From the NCBI GenBank assembly GCA_017552165.1, contig JAFZCF010000069.1, positions 1-6,350 on the forward strand: a stretch of DNA of 6,350 nt. Direction: 5' to 3'. The notes beneath the pieces are model-generated. The model made no database searches and was not told the origin of the DNA. It saw nothing but the letters and a program-made list of their open reading frames with translations. Below, in pieces: positions 1 to 6,000 of this stretch. A program made the translations under genes and the position numbers. This stretch comes from Clostridia bacterium (GTDB lineage Bacteria; Bacillota_A; Clostridia; Oscillospirales; CAG-272). Every line of letters starts with the position of its first letter. The first letter of the stretch is position 1.

Positions 1-600
1 CTCTCTGTCAGTATATGAATGGAAACCGTCCGTGCACAGGACAAGGACGTTCCCCTCTCGCCTTTCGACCGTGAAGACGTCCGGCTCTACGGTCTCCTCC
101 ACGCCCACGCACCGGGTGATGAGGTTCCTGCTGCGCGACGTCCTCGCCTCTCTCAGCGAGAGCTCGCCGCGGTCGACGAGCATCTGGACGAGGGTGTGAT
201 CCCGCGTGATCTGGAACGCCTCGCCGTCCTCGATGAGATACAGCCGGCTGTCGCCCACGTTTATGACAGTCACACGCTCCGGCGTGATGAGCGCAGCGAC
301 GAGCGTCGTGCCCATGCCCTCGCATTCCGGAGTTTCGACCGATATGTCGTGAACGAGGGAATTCGCGTTGTACAGCGCTTCGCGCAGCAGATCGTCGTCT
401 CCGCAGAGACCGTAGTTGCCGCACACGAAGGAGGCGAAGCACTCGGCCGCCGTCCTCGACGCGAGGTCGCCGGCGGCGGCGCCTCCCATCCCGTCGCATA
501 CCACGGCGAGATAGGCGTCCTGGCCCACCGTTCTTATGAGATATTCGTCCTGATTGACCGGGCGTTTCTGCCCTTTGTCCGTTCTTCCGGCTATCAGCAT
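1..600 (-). CDS. prpC: PP2C-family Ser/Thr protein phosphatase (PrpC/Stp), C-terminus cut by window edge
   Basis: This cytosolic metal-dependent phosphatase removes phosphate from Ser/Thr. In Firmicutes it opposes the PASTA kinase PrkC/PknB and its substrates. The first 200 residues are visible. The metal-binding Asp motif NQDEYL holds D18. VCDGMGG holds D36 and G37, and the glycine-rich GMGTTLVAA lies at 95-103. VGDSRLYLI begins at 115 and TRDHTLVQ at 132. The RNLITR motif is at 158-163, and LCTDG carries a third metal Asp, D191. The usual length is about 240-250, so some 45 residues with the last metal Asp lie off the left edge. The ATG at 600-598 has GGAG five bases upstream and lies inside the end of rlmN (TGA at 596-594), so translation is probably coupled. 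The next gene leftward is probably the partner kinase, inferred from conserved order and not visible here. Confidence 0.95.
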   Translation of the reverse strand, partial: MLIAGRTDKGQKRPVNQDEYLIRTVGQDAYLAVVCDGMGGAAAGDLASRTAAECFASFVCGNYGLCGDDDLLREALYNANSLVHDISVETPECEGMGTTLVAALITPERVTVINVGDSRLYLIEDGEAFQITRDHTLVQMLVDRGELSLREARTSRSRNLITRCVGVEETVEPDVFTVERREGNVLVLCTDGFHSYTDRE

Positions 601-1654
601 GATGTCTCCTCGGTTTCGTTTGAGTTCCCGGCGGCGTGCCTGAGCTGGCCGCACGACGCGTTTATGTCCGGCCCGAGCCGGCGGCGGACTGTACCGTTTA
701 TCCCGAGCTTTTCGAGCTCGGCGCGGAACCTCTCGGCCTCGGACCCGTCGGGCGGCGTGAGCCGGCGCTCGGCTACCGGGTTGAGCGGTATGAGATTCAC
801 GTGCAGCGGCATACCGCCGAGGCGTTCCCTCAGCCTGGCGGCGAGGCGGCGCGCGTTTCCGGCCCGTCTGTCTCACCGGCGATTAGGGTGTATTCGAACG
901 ATATGCGCCGCCCGGTCTTGCCGAAATAATCCCGGCAGGCGTCGAGCAGCTCGTTCACTCCCCATTTTCTGTTGACCGGCATGAGCCGGCTCCTCTGCCC
1001 GTCGTCCGGACTGTGAAGCGATACGGAAAGCGTGACGGGGAGGTCCTCCTCCGCGAGCTTTTTTATCCCCGGGACTACCCCGCAGGTCGAGACAGACACG
1101 TGGCGGTATCCGATCCCCAGGATGTCGGGCGAATTCAGCATGTGAAGGAACGAAACGGTGTTGTCGAAATTGTCGAGCGGCTCTCCAATGCCCATCATGA
1201 CGACGTTGGATATTCTTTCGCCGCAGTCGGCGGAGACCGCCATGACCTGTCCGAGGATCTCGTTTGCCGCGAGATTCCTCGACAGTCCGCCGAGCGTGGA
1301 CGCGCAGAAGCGGCACCCCATGCGGCAGCCCGCCTGGGGGGACACGCAGACTGTGTTACCGTGGTTGTATTTCATGAGCACGGACTCGACGAGCTCGCCG
1401 TCGTTCATCGCGAAAAGGTATTTTGCCGTGCCGTCCATCCTCGAGACAAGTTTTTTCCTGATCTCCGGCAGGCGAACGCAGATCCCGTTTTCCGAGAGCT
1501 TTTCGCGGAGCGAGGCCGGGATATCCGTCATCCCCGGTACGTCGACCCCGCGGCACGCCCAGCCGTATATCTGAAGGGCGCGGTATCCGGGCTGACCGTT
1601 CAGACACGCGAGCGCCGCGATCTCTTCCTTTGTCATGCCGAGTATATTCGTCAC
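594..1654 (-). pseudogene. rlmN: 23S rRNA/tRNA adenine-C2 methyltransferase RlmN, broken by a one-base frameshift
   Basis: This radical-SAM enzyme methylates C2 of A2503 in 23S rRNA and A37 of some tRNAs. From the GTG at 1654 the first frame shows an N-terminal NILGMTKEEI start, VESVLM with the conserved Glu near residue 90, the 4Fe-4S motif CRMGCRFC (C110, C114, C117), GIGEPLDN near 155, STCGVVPGI near 189 and FEYTLIAG near 253. After GPET it departs from the family, reading TRAASPPG and stopping at 832-830. The missing C-terminus continues in the -1 frame: ARRLAARLRERLGG, then HVNLIPLNPV, then INASCGQL with the catalytic Cys, ending at TGA 596-594. Adding one base near 855-859 gives about 353 residues, a normal family length. 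GTG 1654 is preferred over ATG 1672 because AAGGGAAGG lies six bases upstream and homologues begin at this point. It could be a true mutation or a sequencing or assembly error. Confidence 0.9.
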
Positions 1655-1660
1655 GGCGCA

Positions 1661-1669
1661 CCTTCCCTT
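1661..1669 (-). promoter_or_regulatory. Ribosome binding site deciding the rlmN GTG start
   Basis: On the minus strand AAGGGAAGG ends six bases before GTG 1654-1652. The in-frame ATG at 1672 has only about nine transcribed bases ahead of it if the predicted start of transcription near 1681 is right, and no good Shine-Dalgarno site. GTG is therefore the better start. Confidence 0.75.
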
Positions 1670-1687
1670 CATAAAATCTTTCAGTAT

Positions 1688-1716
1688 AGTATATCACACA
1701 CGCGGCGGAATTTCAA
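1688..1716 (-). promoter_or_regulatory. Promoter of the rlmN-prpC operon
   Basis: Read on the minus strand: TTGAAA (1716-1711), a 17-base spacer, then TATACT (1693-1688). TG sits one base before the -10, giving an extended -10. Transcription should begin near 1681, leaving a leader of about 27 bases before GTG 1654. This suggests that rlmN heads its own transcript here. In Bacillus, by contrast, it follows rsmB. Confidence 0.85.
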
Positions 1717-1755
1717 GACTCGGAAGGTCAAAATCGTCCTCCCCCGTCTTGAAAT
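1710..1755. repeat. Perfect 10-bp inverted repeat embracing two divergent -35 boxes
   Basis: ATTTCAAGAC (1710-1719) and GTCTTGAAAT (1746-1755) are exact reverse complements, separated by 26 bases. Each arm contains the TTGAAA -35 box of one of the divergent promoters, and the match extends beyond the box on both sides (GTC before it, T after it). The repeat itself is certain. A role as a shared operator is an inference. Confidence 0.8.
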
Positions 1756-1776
1756 ATTTGTGAATTGGTATATAAT
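1749..1776 (+). promoter_or_regulatory. Promoter of the htpG-mutase operon
   Basis: TTGAAA (1749-1754), a 16-base spacer and a consensus TATAAT (1771-1776). Transcription should begin near 1783, giving a leader of about 48 bases. The leader has a small GC hairpin, GCGGC-TTGCC-GCCGC at 1791-1805. AAAGG at 1816-1820 lies ten bases before the ATG. I see no CIRCE element (the HrcA site) and no RpoH-type -10, so heat control by those routes is not supported. Confidence 0.85.
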
Positions 1777-1830
1777 ATATTCTGCGCCCTGCGGCTTGCC
1801 GCCGCCGGGTCGCGGAAAGGCGTGATCAGT

Positions 1831-3699
1831 ATGGAAGAAATGAACGAAAATGTAAAAAAAGGCGGTATTTCCGTCAGTACGGAGCATATATTCCCGGTCA
1901 TCAAAAAATGGCTCTACTCCGAAAAAGATATTTTTCTCAGGGAGATAGTTTCAAACGCCGCCGACGCCGTGACTAAGCTCAGACGGCTCGGCTCGCTCGG
2001 GCACGCCGACGTCGATAACGGAGATTTCCGCATAGACGTAAAGCTCGACAAAGACGCGCGGACGATCACCGTCAGCGACAACGGCATCGGCATGACGCCC
2101 GAGGAGCTCGACAAATATCTCTGCAACATCGCCCTCTCGGGCGCCGCGGATTTCATAACAAAATACGAGGAGGAAGGCAGCGCCGGGATAATCGGGCACT
2201 TCGGTCTCGGCTTCTATTCGGCTTTCATGGTAAGCGACAGCGTGACGGTGGAAAGTCTTTCCTACGCCGGCGGGGAGCCCGTCAGCTGGACCTGCCTCGA
2301 GAGCGGCGAATATACATCCCGCAGGGGCGAAAGAACGGAGCACGGCACCGACGTCGTCATGCATATATCTGAGGACGGGGAGGAATATCTCTCGTCCGAA
2401 AAGCTCCGCTCGGTACTCGAAAAGTACTGCTCTTTTATGCCCGTACCGATCTTCTATTCCGACGGGGAGAAAGAGGAAAAAGACGACGGCAAGGAAGCGG
2501 ATGAAGGCGAAACCGGCGACAAAGCCGAAAAGCCGATAAACGAGGTCAATCCGCTCTGGATGAGATCTCCGTCAGAGGCGACCGAAGACGACTACAACGA
2601 GTTTTACCGCAAGGTGTTCCGCGATTACCGCGAGCCGCTTTTCCACATCCACATAAACGCGGACTACCCGCTCAATTTCAAGGGCGTCCTGTATTTCCCC
2701 AAGGTCGAGAACGAATTCGAGCCGCTCGAGGGACAGGTCAAGCTCTATTACAATCAGGTCTTCGTAGCCGACAACATCAAAGAGGTGATCCCCGAGTTCC
2801 TGCTGCTCCTCCGCGGCGTCATCGACTGCCCCGAGCTGCCGCTCAACGTATCTCGCAGTTATCTCCAGAACAACGGGTACGTGACGAAGATATCAAAGCA
2901 CATAGTCAAAAAGGTCGCCGACAAGATAAACTCCCTCTTCACGACGGAGCGCGAGCGCTACGAAAAGATATGGGACGACCTCAGGGTCTTCGTCGAATAC
3001 GGCGGGCTGAGGGACGAGAAGTTCTTTGAAAAGATCTCCGGCTCGGTACTCATGAAGCTCACCGACGGCCGCTGCGTGACGCTTTCCGAATACCTCGAAA
3101 AGGCCGCTGAAAAGCATGAAAAAACGGTATATTACTGCACGGACAGGAAGGAACAGGCGCAGGCCGTCGGCATGCTGACGGCGGAGGGCGTCGAGGTCGT
3201 GCTCTTTGACAGGATGCTCGACATGCAGTTCATTTCCCTGCTCGAGCGCAAAAACGAGGGCGTAAAATTCCTGCGCGCCGACGCCGCCGTCTCCGACGTC
3301 ATAAAGGGCGAGGGGGAGGAATTCTCCTCCGACTCCCTGACCTCGATATTCAGAAAGGCGAGCGGAGACGACAAGCTCGAGATACGCTTCGAGGCGCTCA
3401 AGGACGAAAAACTCCCCGCCCTGCTCCTCACGAGCGAGGAGGACCGCCGCTTCGGCGAGATGATGAGGATGTACGGAATGAAGGGCGACGGGATGCCCGC
3501 GCCGAAGGCGAGTCTCGTGCTCAACTCGGGCTGCCGCGCCGTGCGCGCGCTCGAGGGCCTCGAGGGCGACGAAAAAGCCGAAAAAAAAGCGCGCCGCATC
3601 TGGCTGCTCGCCGTCATGTCGCACAGGCCGCTCGAGCCCGACGAGATGAAGGAATTTCTTGAAATAAACTACGCCGAGCTCGACGAGGAAACAAAATGA
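1831..3699 (+). CDS. htpG: Hsp90-family molecular chaperone HtpG
   Basis: This is a dimeric, ATP-driven cytosolic chaperone of 622 residues. The N-terminal GHKL ATPase domain shows LREIVSNAADA (E38, N42, D45), DNGIGM (D83), GHFGLGFYSAF (122-132) and GTDVVMHI near 172. An acidic Lys/Glu/Asp linker spans about 211-236. The middle domain has NPLWMRSP near 240, GVLYFP near 285 and ELPLNVSRSYLQNN near 335-348, where R342 matches the ATP-contacting Arg. The C-terminal dimerisation region follows, with no MEEVD tail, as expected in bacteria. Motifs such as STEHIFPVIKKWLYS and ALSGAADFI resemble the Bacteroidetes-type HtpG as I recall it more than the E. coli type. ATG 1831 is chosen because the family begins here and AAAGG lies upstream. 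The in-frame extension back to TTG 1765 runs through the promoter. The TGA overlaps the next gene. Confidence 0.97.
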   Translation: MEEMNENVKKGGISVSTEHIFPVIKKWLYSEKDIFLREIVSNAADAVTKLRRLGSLGHADVDNGDFRIDVKLDKDARTITVSDNGIGMTPEELDKYLCNIALSGAADFITKYEEEGSAGIIGHFGLGFYSAFMVSDSVTVESLSYAGGEPVSWTCLESGEYTSRRGERTEHGTDVVMHISEDGEEYLSSEKLRSVLEKYCSFMPVPIFYSDGEKEEKDDGKEADEGETGDKAEKPINEVNPLWMRSPSEATEDDYNEFYRKVFRDYREPLFHIHINADYPLNFKGVLYFPKVENEFEPLEGQVKLYYNQVFVADNIKEVIPEFLLLLRGVIDCPELPLNVSRSYLQNNGYVTKISKHIVKKVADKINSLFTTERERYEKIWDDLRVFVEYGGLRDEKFFEKISGSVLMKLTDGRCVTLSEYLEKAAEKHEKTVYYCTDRKEQAQAVGMLTAEGVEVVLFDRMLDMQFISLLERKNEGVKFLRADAAVSDVIKGEGEEFSSDSLTSIFRKASGDDKLEIRFEALKDEKLPALLLTSEEDRRFGEMMRMYGMKGDGMPAPKASLVLNSGCRAVRALEGLEGDEKAEKKARRIWLLAVMSHRPLEPDEMKEFLEINYAELDEETK

Positions 3700-5408
3700 C
3701 GACAAACGAGAAAGCTTTTGCTGAATACGAGCGCTGGCTCGGCTTCGGAGGCCTCCCGAAAGAACTCCGCGACGACCTCGAGCGGATAAAAGGAAACGGG
3801 GAGGAGATCCTTCTCAGGTTCGGCGCGCCGCTTTCATTCGGCACGGCCGGACTTCGCGGCATCATGTCGGCCGGCACGGGACGAATGAACGTCTTCACCG
3901 TCGCACGGGCGACGCAGGGGCTCGCCGACTGGCTCAGATCGTCGGGGAAAGAAGATCTCCGCGTGGTCATCGCCAGGGACACGAGGATAAACTCCGACGT
4001 TTTCGAGAAAAAGGCGGCGGAGGTGCTCTGCGCAAACGGGATAGAAGTCCTCGTTTTCGACGCCCCGCGCCCCACGCCGGAGCTGTCCTTTGCCGTGAGA
4101 CATCACTGCTGTGACGCCGGTATAAACATCACGGCGTCCCACAACCCGAAGGAATATAACGGATACAAGGTCTACGGCCCCGACGGCGCGCAGATCCCGC
4201 CCGAGGTCGCCGAGAAGGTCTCGGCGGCGATATCGGCGCATGACGTGCTGACGGGGACGCTCCCCGCGTCTGACAGAAAACCCGCCGTCCTCGGCGAAGA
4301 GACCGACGCCGCCTATCTCTCGGCGGTGCTGAACGAGATCACCGACCGCGAATCGATAAAGGCAAACGCCGATATGCCGATAGTATATACCCCGCTCCAC
4401 GGGGCGGGCCGCGTCCTCGTCCCGAGGGCGCTCTCGGAGGCGGGCTTCGAAAACGTCATCACGGTCGCCGAGCAGATGGTGCCCGACGGCTCCTTCCCGA
4501 CGGTAAAATTCCCCAATCCGGAGTTTCCCGAGGCGTTCGGCCTCGGCATAGAGCTCGCACGCGAATCCGGCGCCGAGCTCATAATCGGAACCGACCCCGA
4601 CGCCGACAGGATGGGGATAATGATAAAACGCGGCGACGGCTACGAGCTCCTGAGCGGCAACCGCATCGGCTGTCTGCTCCTCGATTACGTTATCAACGCC
4701 CGCCGCGCCTCGGGCGGCGTACCCTCGGACGCCTACGCCGTGAAAAGCATAGTCACGACCGAGCTCGCGAGCGACATCTGCCGCGAAAACGGCGTCGAGA
4801 TGTTCGACGTGCTCACGGGCTTCAAGTTCATCGGCGACGTTATGAACCGCCACGCCGCGGCGGGGACGGGGACCTTCCTCCTCGGCTTTGAGGAGAGCAA
4901 CGGGTATCTCAAGGGCACCTACGCCCGCGACAAGGACGCCGTCGTCGCCTCGCTCGTCATCGCCGAGGCGGCTGCTCACTACCGCTCCCGCGGCCTCACG
5001 CTCGGCGACGCGCTCGACCGTATGCTCGGAAAATACGGCTATTATTCCGAAAAAGTCATAAATCTCCCCTTCCCCGGCTCTGACGGGATGGAGAGGATGA
5101 AGGAACTTATGAACTCCCTGCGCGAAAACCTCCCCGACGGGATAGGCGGCGAGCCGCTCACCGGCTTCCGCGACTATCTGACCGGGGAGATAAAGGACCT
5201 CGTAAGCGGAGCCGTGACCGGCACGGGATTGCCGACCTCGAACGTCGTATATCTGAGATCCGAAAACTGCGTCCTCGTCGTGCGCCCCTCCGGCACCGAG
5301 CCGAAGATAAAGCTGTATCTCATGGCAAAGGGCGCGGACAGGGCCGAGGCGGAGCGCCGCCTCGAGCTCCTCAAAGCCGACGCCTCCGCGCTGAGCCGCG
5401 GCGAATGA
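3696..5408 (+). CDS. pgcA: Alpha-D-phosphohexomutase, phosphoglucomutase (PgcA/PGM2) type
   Basis: This enzyme interconverts hexose 1- and 6-phosphates, most likely glucose-1-P and glucose-6-P, supplying UDP-glucose for envelope polymers, glycolipids or glycogen. It is cytosolic and Mg-dependent. At 570 residues it is close to B. subtilis PgcA (about 580). All four family motifs are intact: FGTAGLRG (48-55) with the phosphoserine loop TASHNP (146-151, catalytic S148), the metal loop DPDADR (300-305), the sugar-specificity loop GFEESNGY (397-404) and the phosphate-binding loop RPSGTEPK (530-537). The ATG overlaps the htpG stop as ATGA, with GAGG seven bases upstream, so it is translationally coupled to htpG. 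The length and the GFEES loop favour phosphoglucomutase. Phosphomannomutase or phosphopentomutase activity cannot be excluded from sequence. A strong terminator lies 20 bases after the stop. Confidence 0.93.
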   Translation: MTTNEKAFAEYERWLGFGGLPKELRDDLERIKGNGEEILLRFGAPLSFGTAGLRGIMSAGTGRMNVFTVARATQGLADWLRSSGKEDLRVVIARDTRINSDVFEKKAAEVLCANGIEVLVFDAPRPTPELSFAVRHHCCDAGINITASHNPKEYNGYKVYGPDGAQIPPEVAEKVSAAISAHDVLTGTLPASDRKPAVLGEETDAAYLSAVLNEITDRESIKANADMPIVYTPLHGAGRVLVPRALSEAGFENVITVAEQMVPDGSFPTVKFPNPEFPEAFGLGIELARESGAELIIGTDPDADRMGIMIKRGDGYELLSGNRIGCLLLDYVINARRASGGVPSDAYAVKSIVTTELASDICRENGVEMFDVLTGFKFIGDVMNRHAAAGTGTFLLGFEESNGYLKGTYARDKDAVVASLVIAEAAAHYRSRGLTLGDALDRMLGKYGYYSEKVINLPFPGSDGMERMKELMNSLRENLPDGIGGEPLTGFRDYLTGEIKDLVSGAVTGTGLPTSNVVYLRSENCVLVVRPSGTEPKIKLYLMAKGADRAEAERRLELLKADASALSRGE

Positions 5409-5428
5409 GAGCCGATAGCGAACGCACA

Positions 5429-5467
5429 AAAAGAGCAGACCGCATTTTTCGCGGTCCGCTCTTTTTT
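5429..5467 (+). terminator. Intrinsic terminator of the htpG-mutase operon
   Basis: The arms AAAAGAGCAGACCGC (5429-5443) and GCGGTCCGCTCTTTT (5451-5465) pair over 15 positions with one A-C mismatch, around a 7-base loop. The T-run is 5462-5467. The opposite strand also ends in a run of U, so it may work both ways. Confidence 0.92.
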
Positions 5468-5474
5468 CGCAAAA

Positions 5475-5499
5475 CGCCGTCCGGCGGGGCCGTTTTTTT
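5475..5499 (+). terminator. Second, weaker terminator-like hairpin
   Basis: Just downstream of the main terminator, a GC-only segment can fold as CGCC-GTCC-GGCG (5475-5486) or CGGC-GGG-GCCG (5482-5492). The latter is followed at once by seven T (5493-5499). The stems are only about 4 bp, so this is at best a backup terminator. Confidence 0.45.
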
Positions 5500-5540
5500 C
5501 GTTTGAAGTCATAAAATGCGGACAAAAAGCCCGAAAGCAC

Positions 5541-5569
5541 TTGACACGTGCGCGCGCGTGTGGTAAAAT
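5541..5569 (+). promoter_or_regulatory. Near-consensus promoter of the small unknown gene
   Basis: TTGACA (5541-5546, perfect -35), a 17-base spacer and TAAAAT (5564-5569). TGG directly before the -10 makes it an extended -10. Transcription should begin near 5576, leaving a leader of about 41 bases that can form a weak 5-bp stem (GAATC 5582-5586 with GATTC 5596-5600). It is among the strongest-looking promoters in the window. Confidence 0.9.
5544..5561. repeat. 18-bp near-palindrome in the promoter spacer
   Basis: ACACG-T-GCGCGC-G-CGTGT is palindromic except for one base pair. It runs from the end of the -35 to just before the -10. It lies inside a 19-base strictly alternating purine-pyrimidine run (5544-5562). 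It could be an operator or a Z-DNA-prone segment. Neither role is shown by sequence alone. Confidence 0.6.
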
Positions 5570-5574
5570 TACCA
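5561..5574. repeat. Palindrome over the -10 box
   Basis: TGGTAA-AA-TTACCA is an inverted repeat with 6-bp arms and a 2-base centre. It covers the whole TAAAAT -10 box. Its position would suit a repressor site, but short AT-rich palindromes also arise by chance at -10 boxes. Confidence 0.5.
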
Positions 5575-5616
5575 TGATAGAGAATCCGCTTACATGATTC
5601 GAAAGGAAAAACCGAG

Positions 5617-5964
5617 ATGGCAAACAAAACAGTTGAAGACGCCGTGATGGTGCACAAGACGGAGATAGTTTTCTGCGACAAAACGACGGACAAATCGAGA
5701 TTCAAACATTACCGCCTCAACGCGTCGAACATTGAAAAGATCGTTTTCGACTACGTCGAGAGAAAGACCTTCTTCGGGCTGAGAAAAGAACTCGAGGAGC
5801 GCGTGGTCTTCAAAGTAAAGGACGACGACATCCCGGAGGAGCTCATAGTGCTCGAGCACAACGAGCCGAACTTCCGCCGCTATCGCGGAGGGATCAGGTC
5901 CTTCGTCGACGACAACAAAGTTGCCCTTGAAATATACGACGCGGAAGGCAAACGTCAGTCTTGA
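5617..5964 (+). CDS. Hypothetical protein, 115 residues, unrecognised
   Basis: I do not recognise this protein. It is soluble in appearance: no signal peptide, no membrane segment and a balanced, high charge. The pattern suggests a small beta-rich domain, with alternating hydrophobic stretches near 15-20, 40-47, 62-68, 75-80 and 101-107. A Phe/basic patch RKTFFGLRKELEERVVF lies at 49-65, and NFRRYRGGIRSF at 85-96 is Arg-rich. There is one cysteine (C20), and no metal-binding or catalytic motif I can name. AAAGGA at 5602-5607 lies nine bases before the ATG. The gene is a single unit, with a strong promoter about 48 bases before the ATG and a hairpin terminator 8 bases after the stop, so it is very likely expressed. 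Codon use resembles its neighbours. A PH-like fold is one guess, not supported beyond the strand pattern. Confidence 0.85.
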   Translation: MANKTVEDAVMVHKTEIVFCDKTTDKSRFKHYRLNASNIEKIVFDYVERKTFFGLRKELEERVVFKVKDDDIPEELIVLEHNEPNFRRYRGGIRSFVDDNKVALEIYDAEGKRQS

Positions 5965-5971
5965 AAACCCG

Positions 5972-6000
5972 GCACGGCGGCTTTCCCGCCGTGCTTTTTT
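5972..6000 (+). terminator. Intrinsic terminator after the small unknown gene
   Basis: A perfect 9-bp stem, GCACGGCGG (5972-5980) with CCGCCGTGC (5986-5994), a 5-base loop and six T (5995-6000). It begins 8 bases after the stop codon. The last two T also form the start of the next promoter's -35. Confidence 0.95.

Noticed and set aside
850..862. Programmed ribosomal frameshift in rlmN
   Set aside because: No X-XXY-YYZ slippery heptamer in the correct frame, no internal Shine-Dalgarno stimulator I can identify, and RlmN is not known to use one. A -1 slip at GAA-ACG is formally possible but less likely than a base deletion or read error.
1655..1672. ATG 1672 as the rlmN start
   Set aside because: Only about nine bases would lie between the predicted transcript start and this ATG, with no good ribosome site. 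GTG 1654 has an excellent one and fits the family start.
1791..1805. GCGGC-TTGCC-GCCGC hairpin in the htpG leader as a riboswitch or thermosensor
   Set aside because: A 5-bp all-GC stem that does not cover the ribosome site; too small and GC-rich to act as a thermosensor and typical of chance in GC-rich DNA.
19..1825. Plus-strand open frames opposite prpC and rlmN (19-975, 1013-1825)
   Set aside because: They are antisense shadows. The minus strand carries clear PP2C and RlmN motifs and the plus-strand translations show none.
1765..1830. In-frame upstream extension of htpG from TTG 1765
   Set aside because: It would start upstream of and across the TATAAT box, before the predicted transcription start, and adds 22 residues foreign to the HtpG family.
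1739..1830. Heat-shock control of htpG by CIRCE/HrcA or RpoH
   Set aside because: No TTAGCACTC-N9-GAGTGCTAA element. CTTGAAA fits RpoH at -35, but the -10 is TATAAT rather than a CCCCAT-type box.
5594..5647. 17-residue upstream open frame (ATG 5594) overlapping the start of the small unknown gene
   Set aside because: No ribosome binding site before its ATG, and the downstream ATG at 5617 has a proper one. It is probably chance.
3834..5705. Very long (623-codon) open frame on the minus strand across the mutase gene, its terminator and the next gene's promoter
   Set aside because: Its translation is low-complexity Arg/Ala/Val/Gly-rich with no motif, and the opposite strand encodes all phosphohexomutase motifs. 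GC-rich genes commonly leave the antisense frame open.
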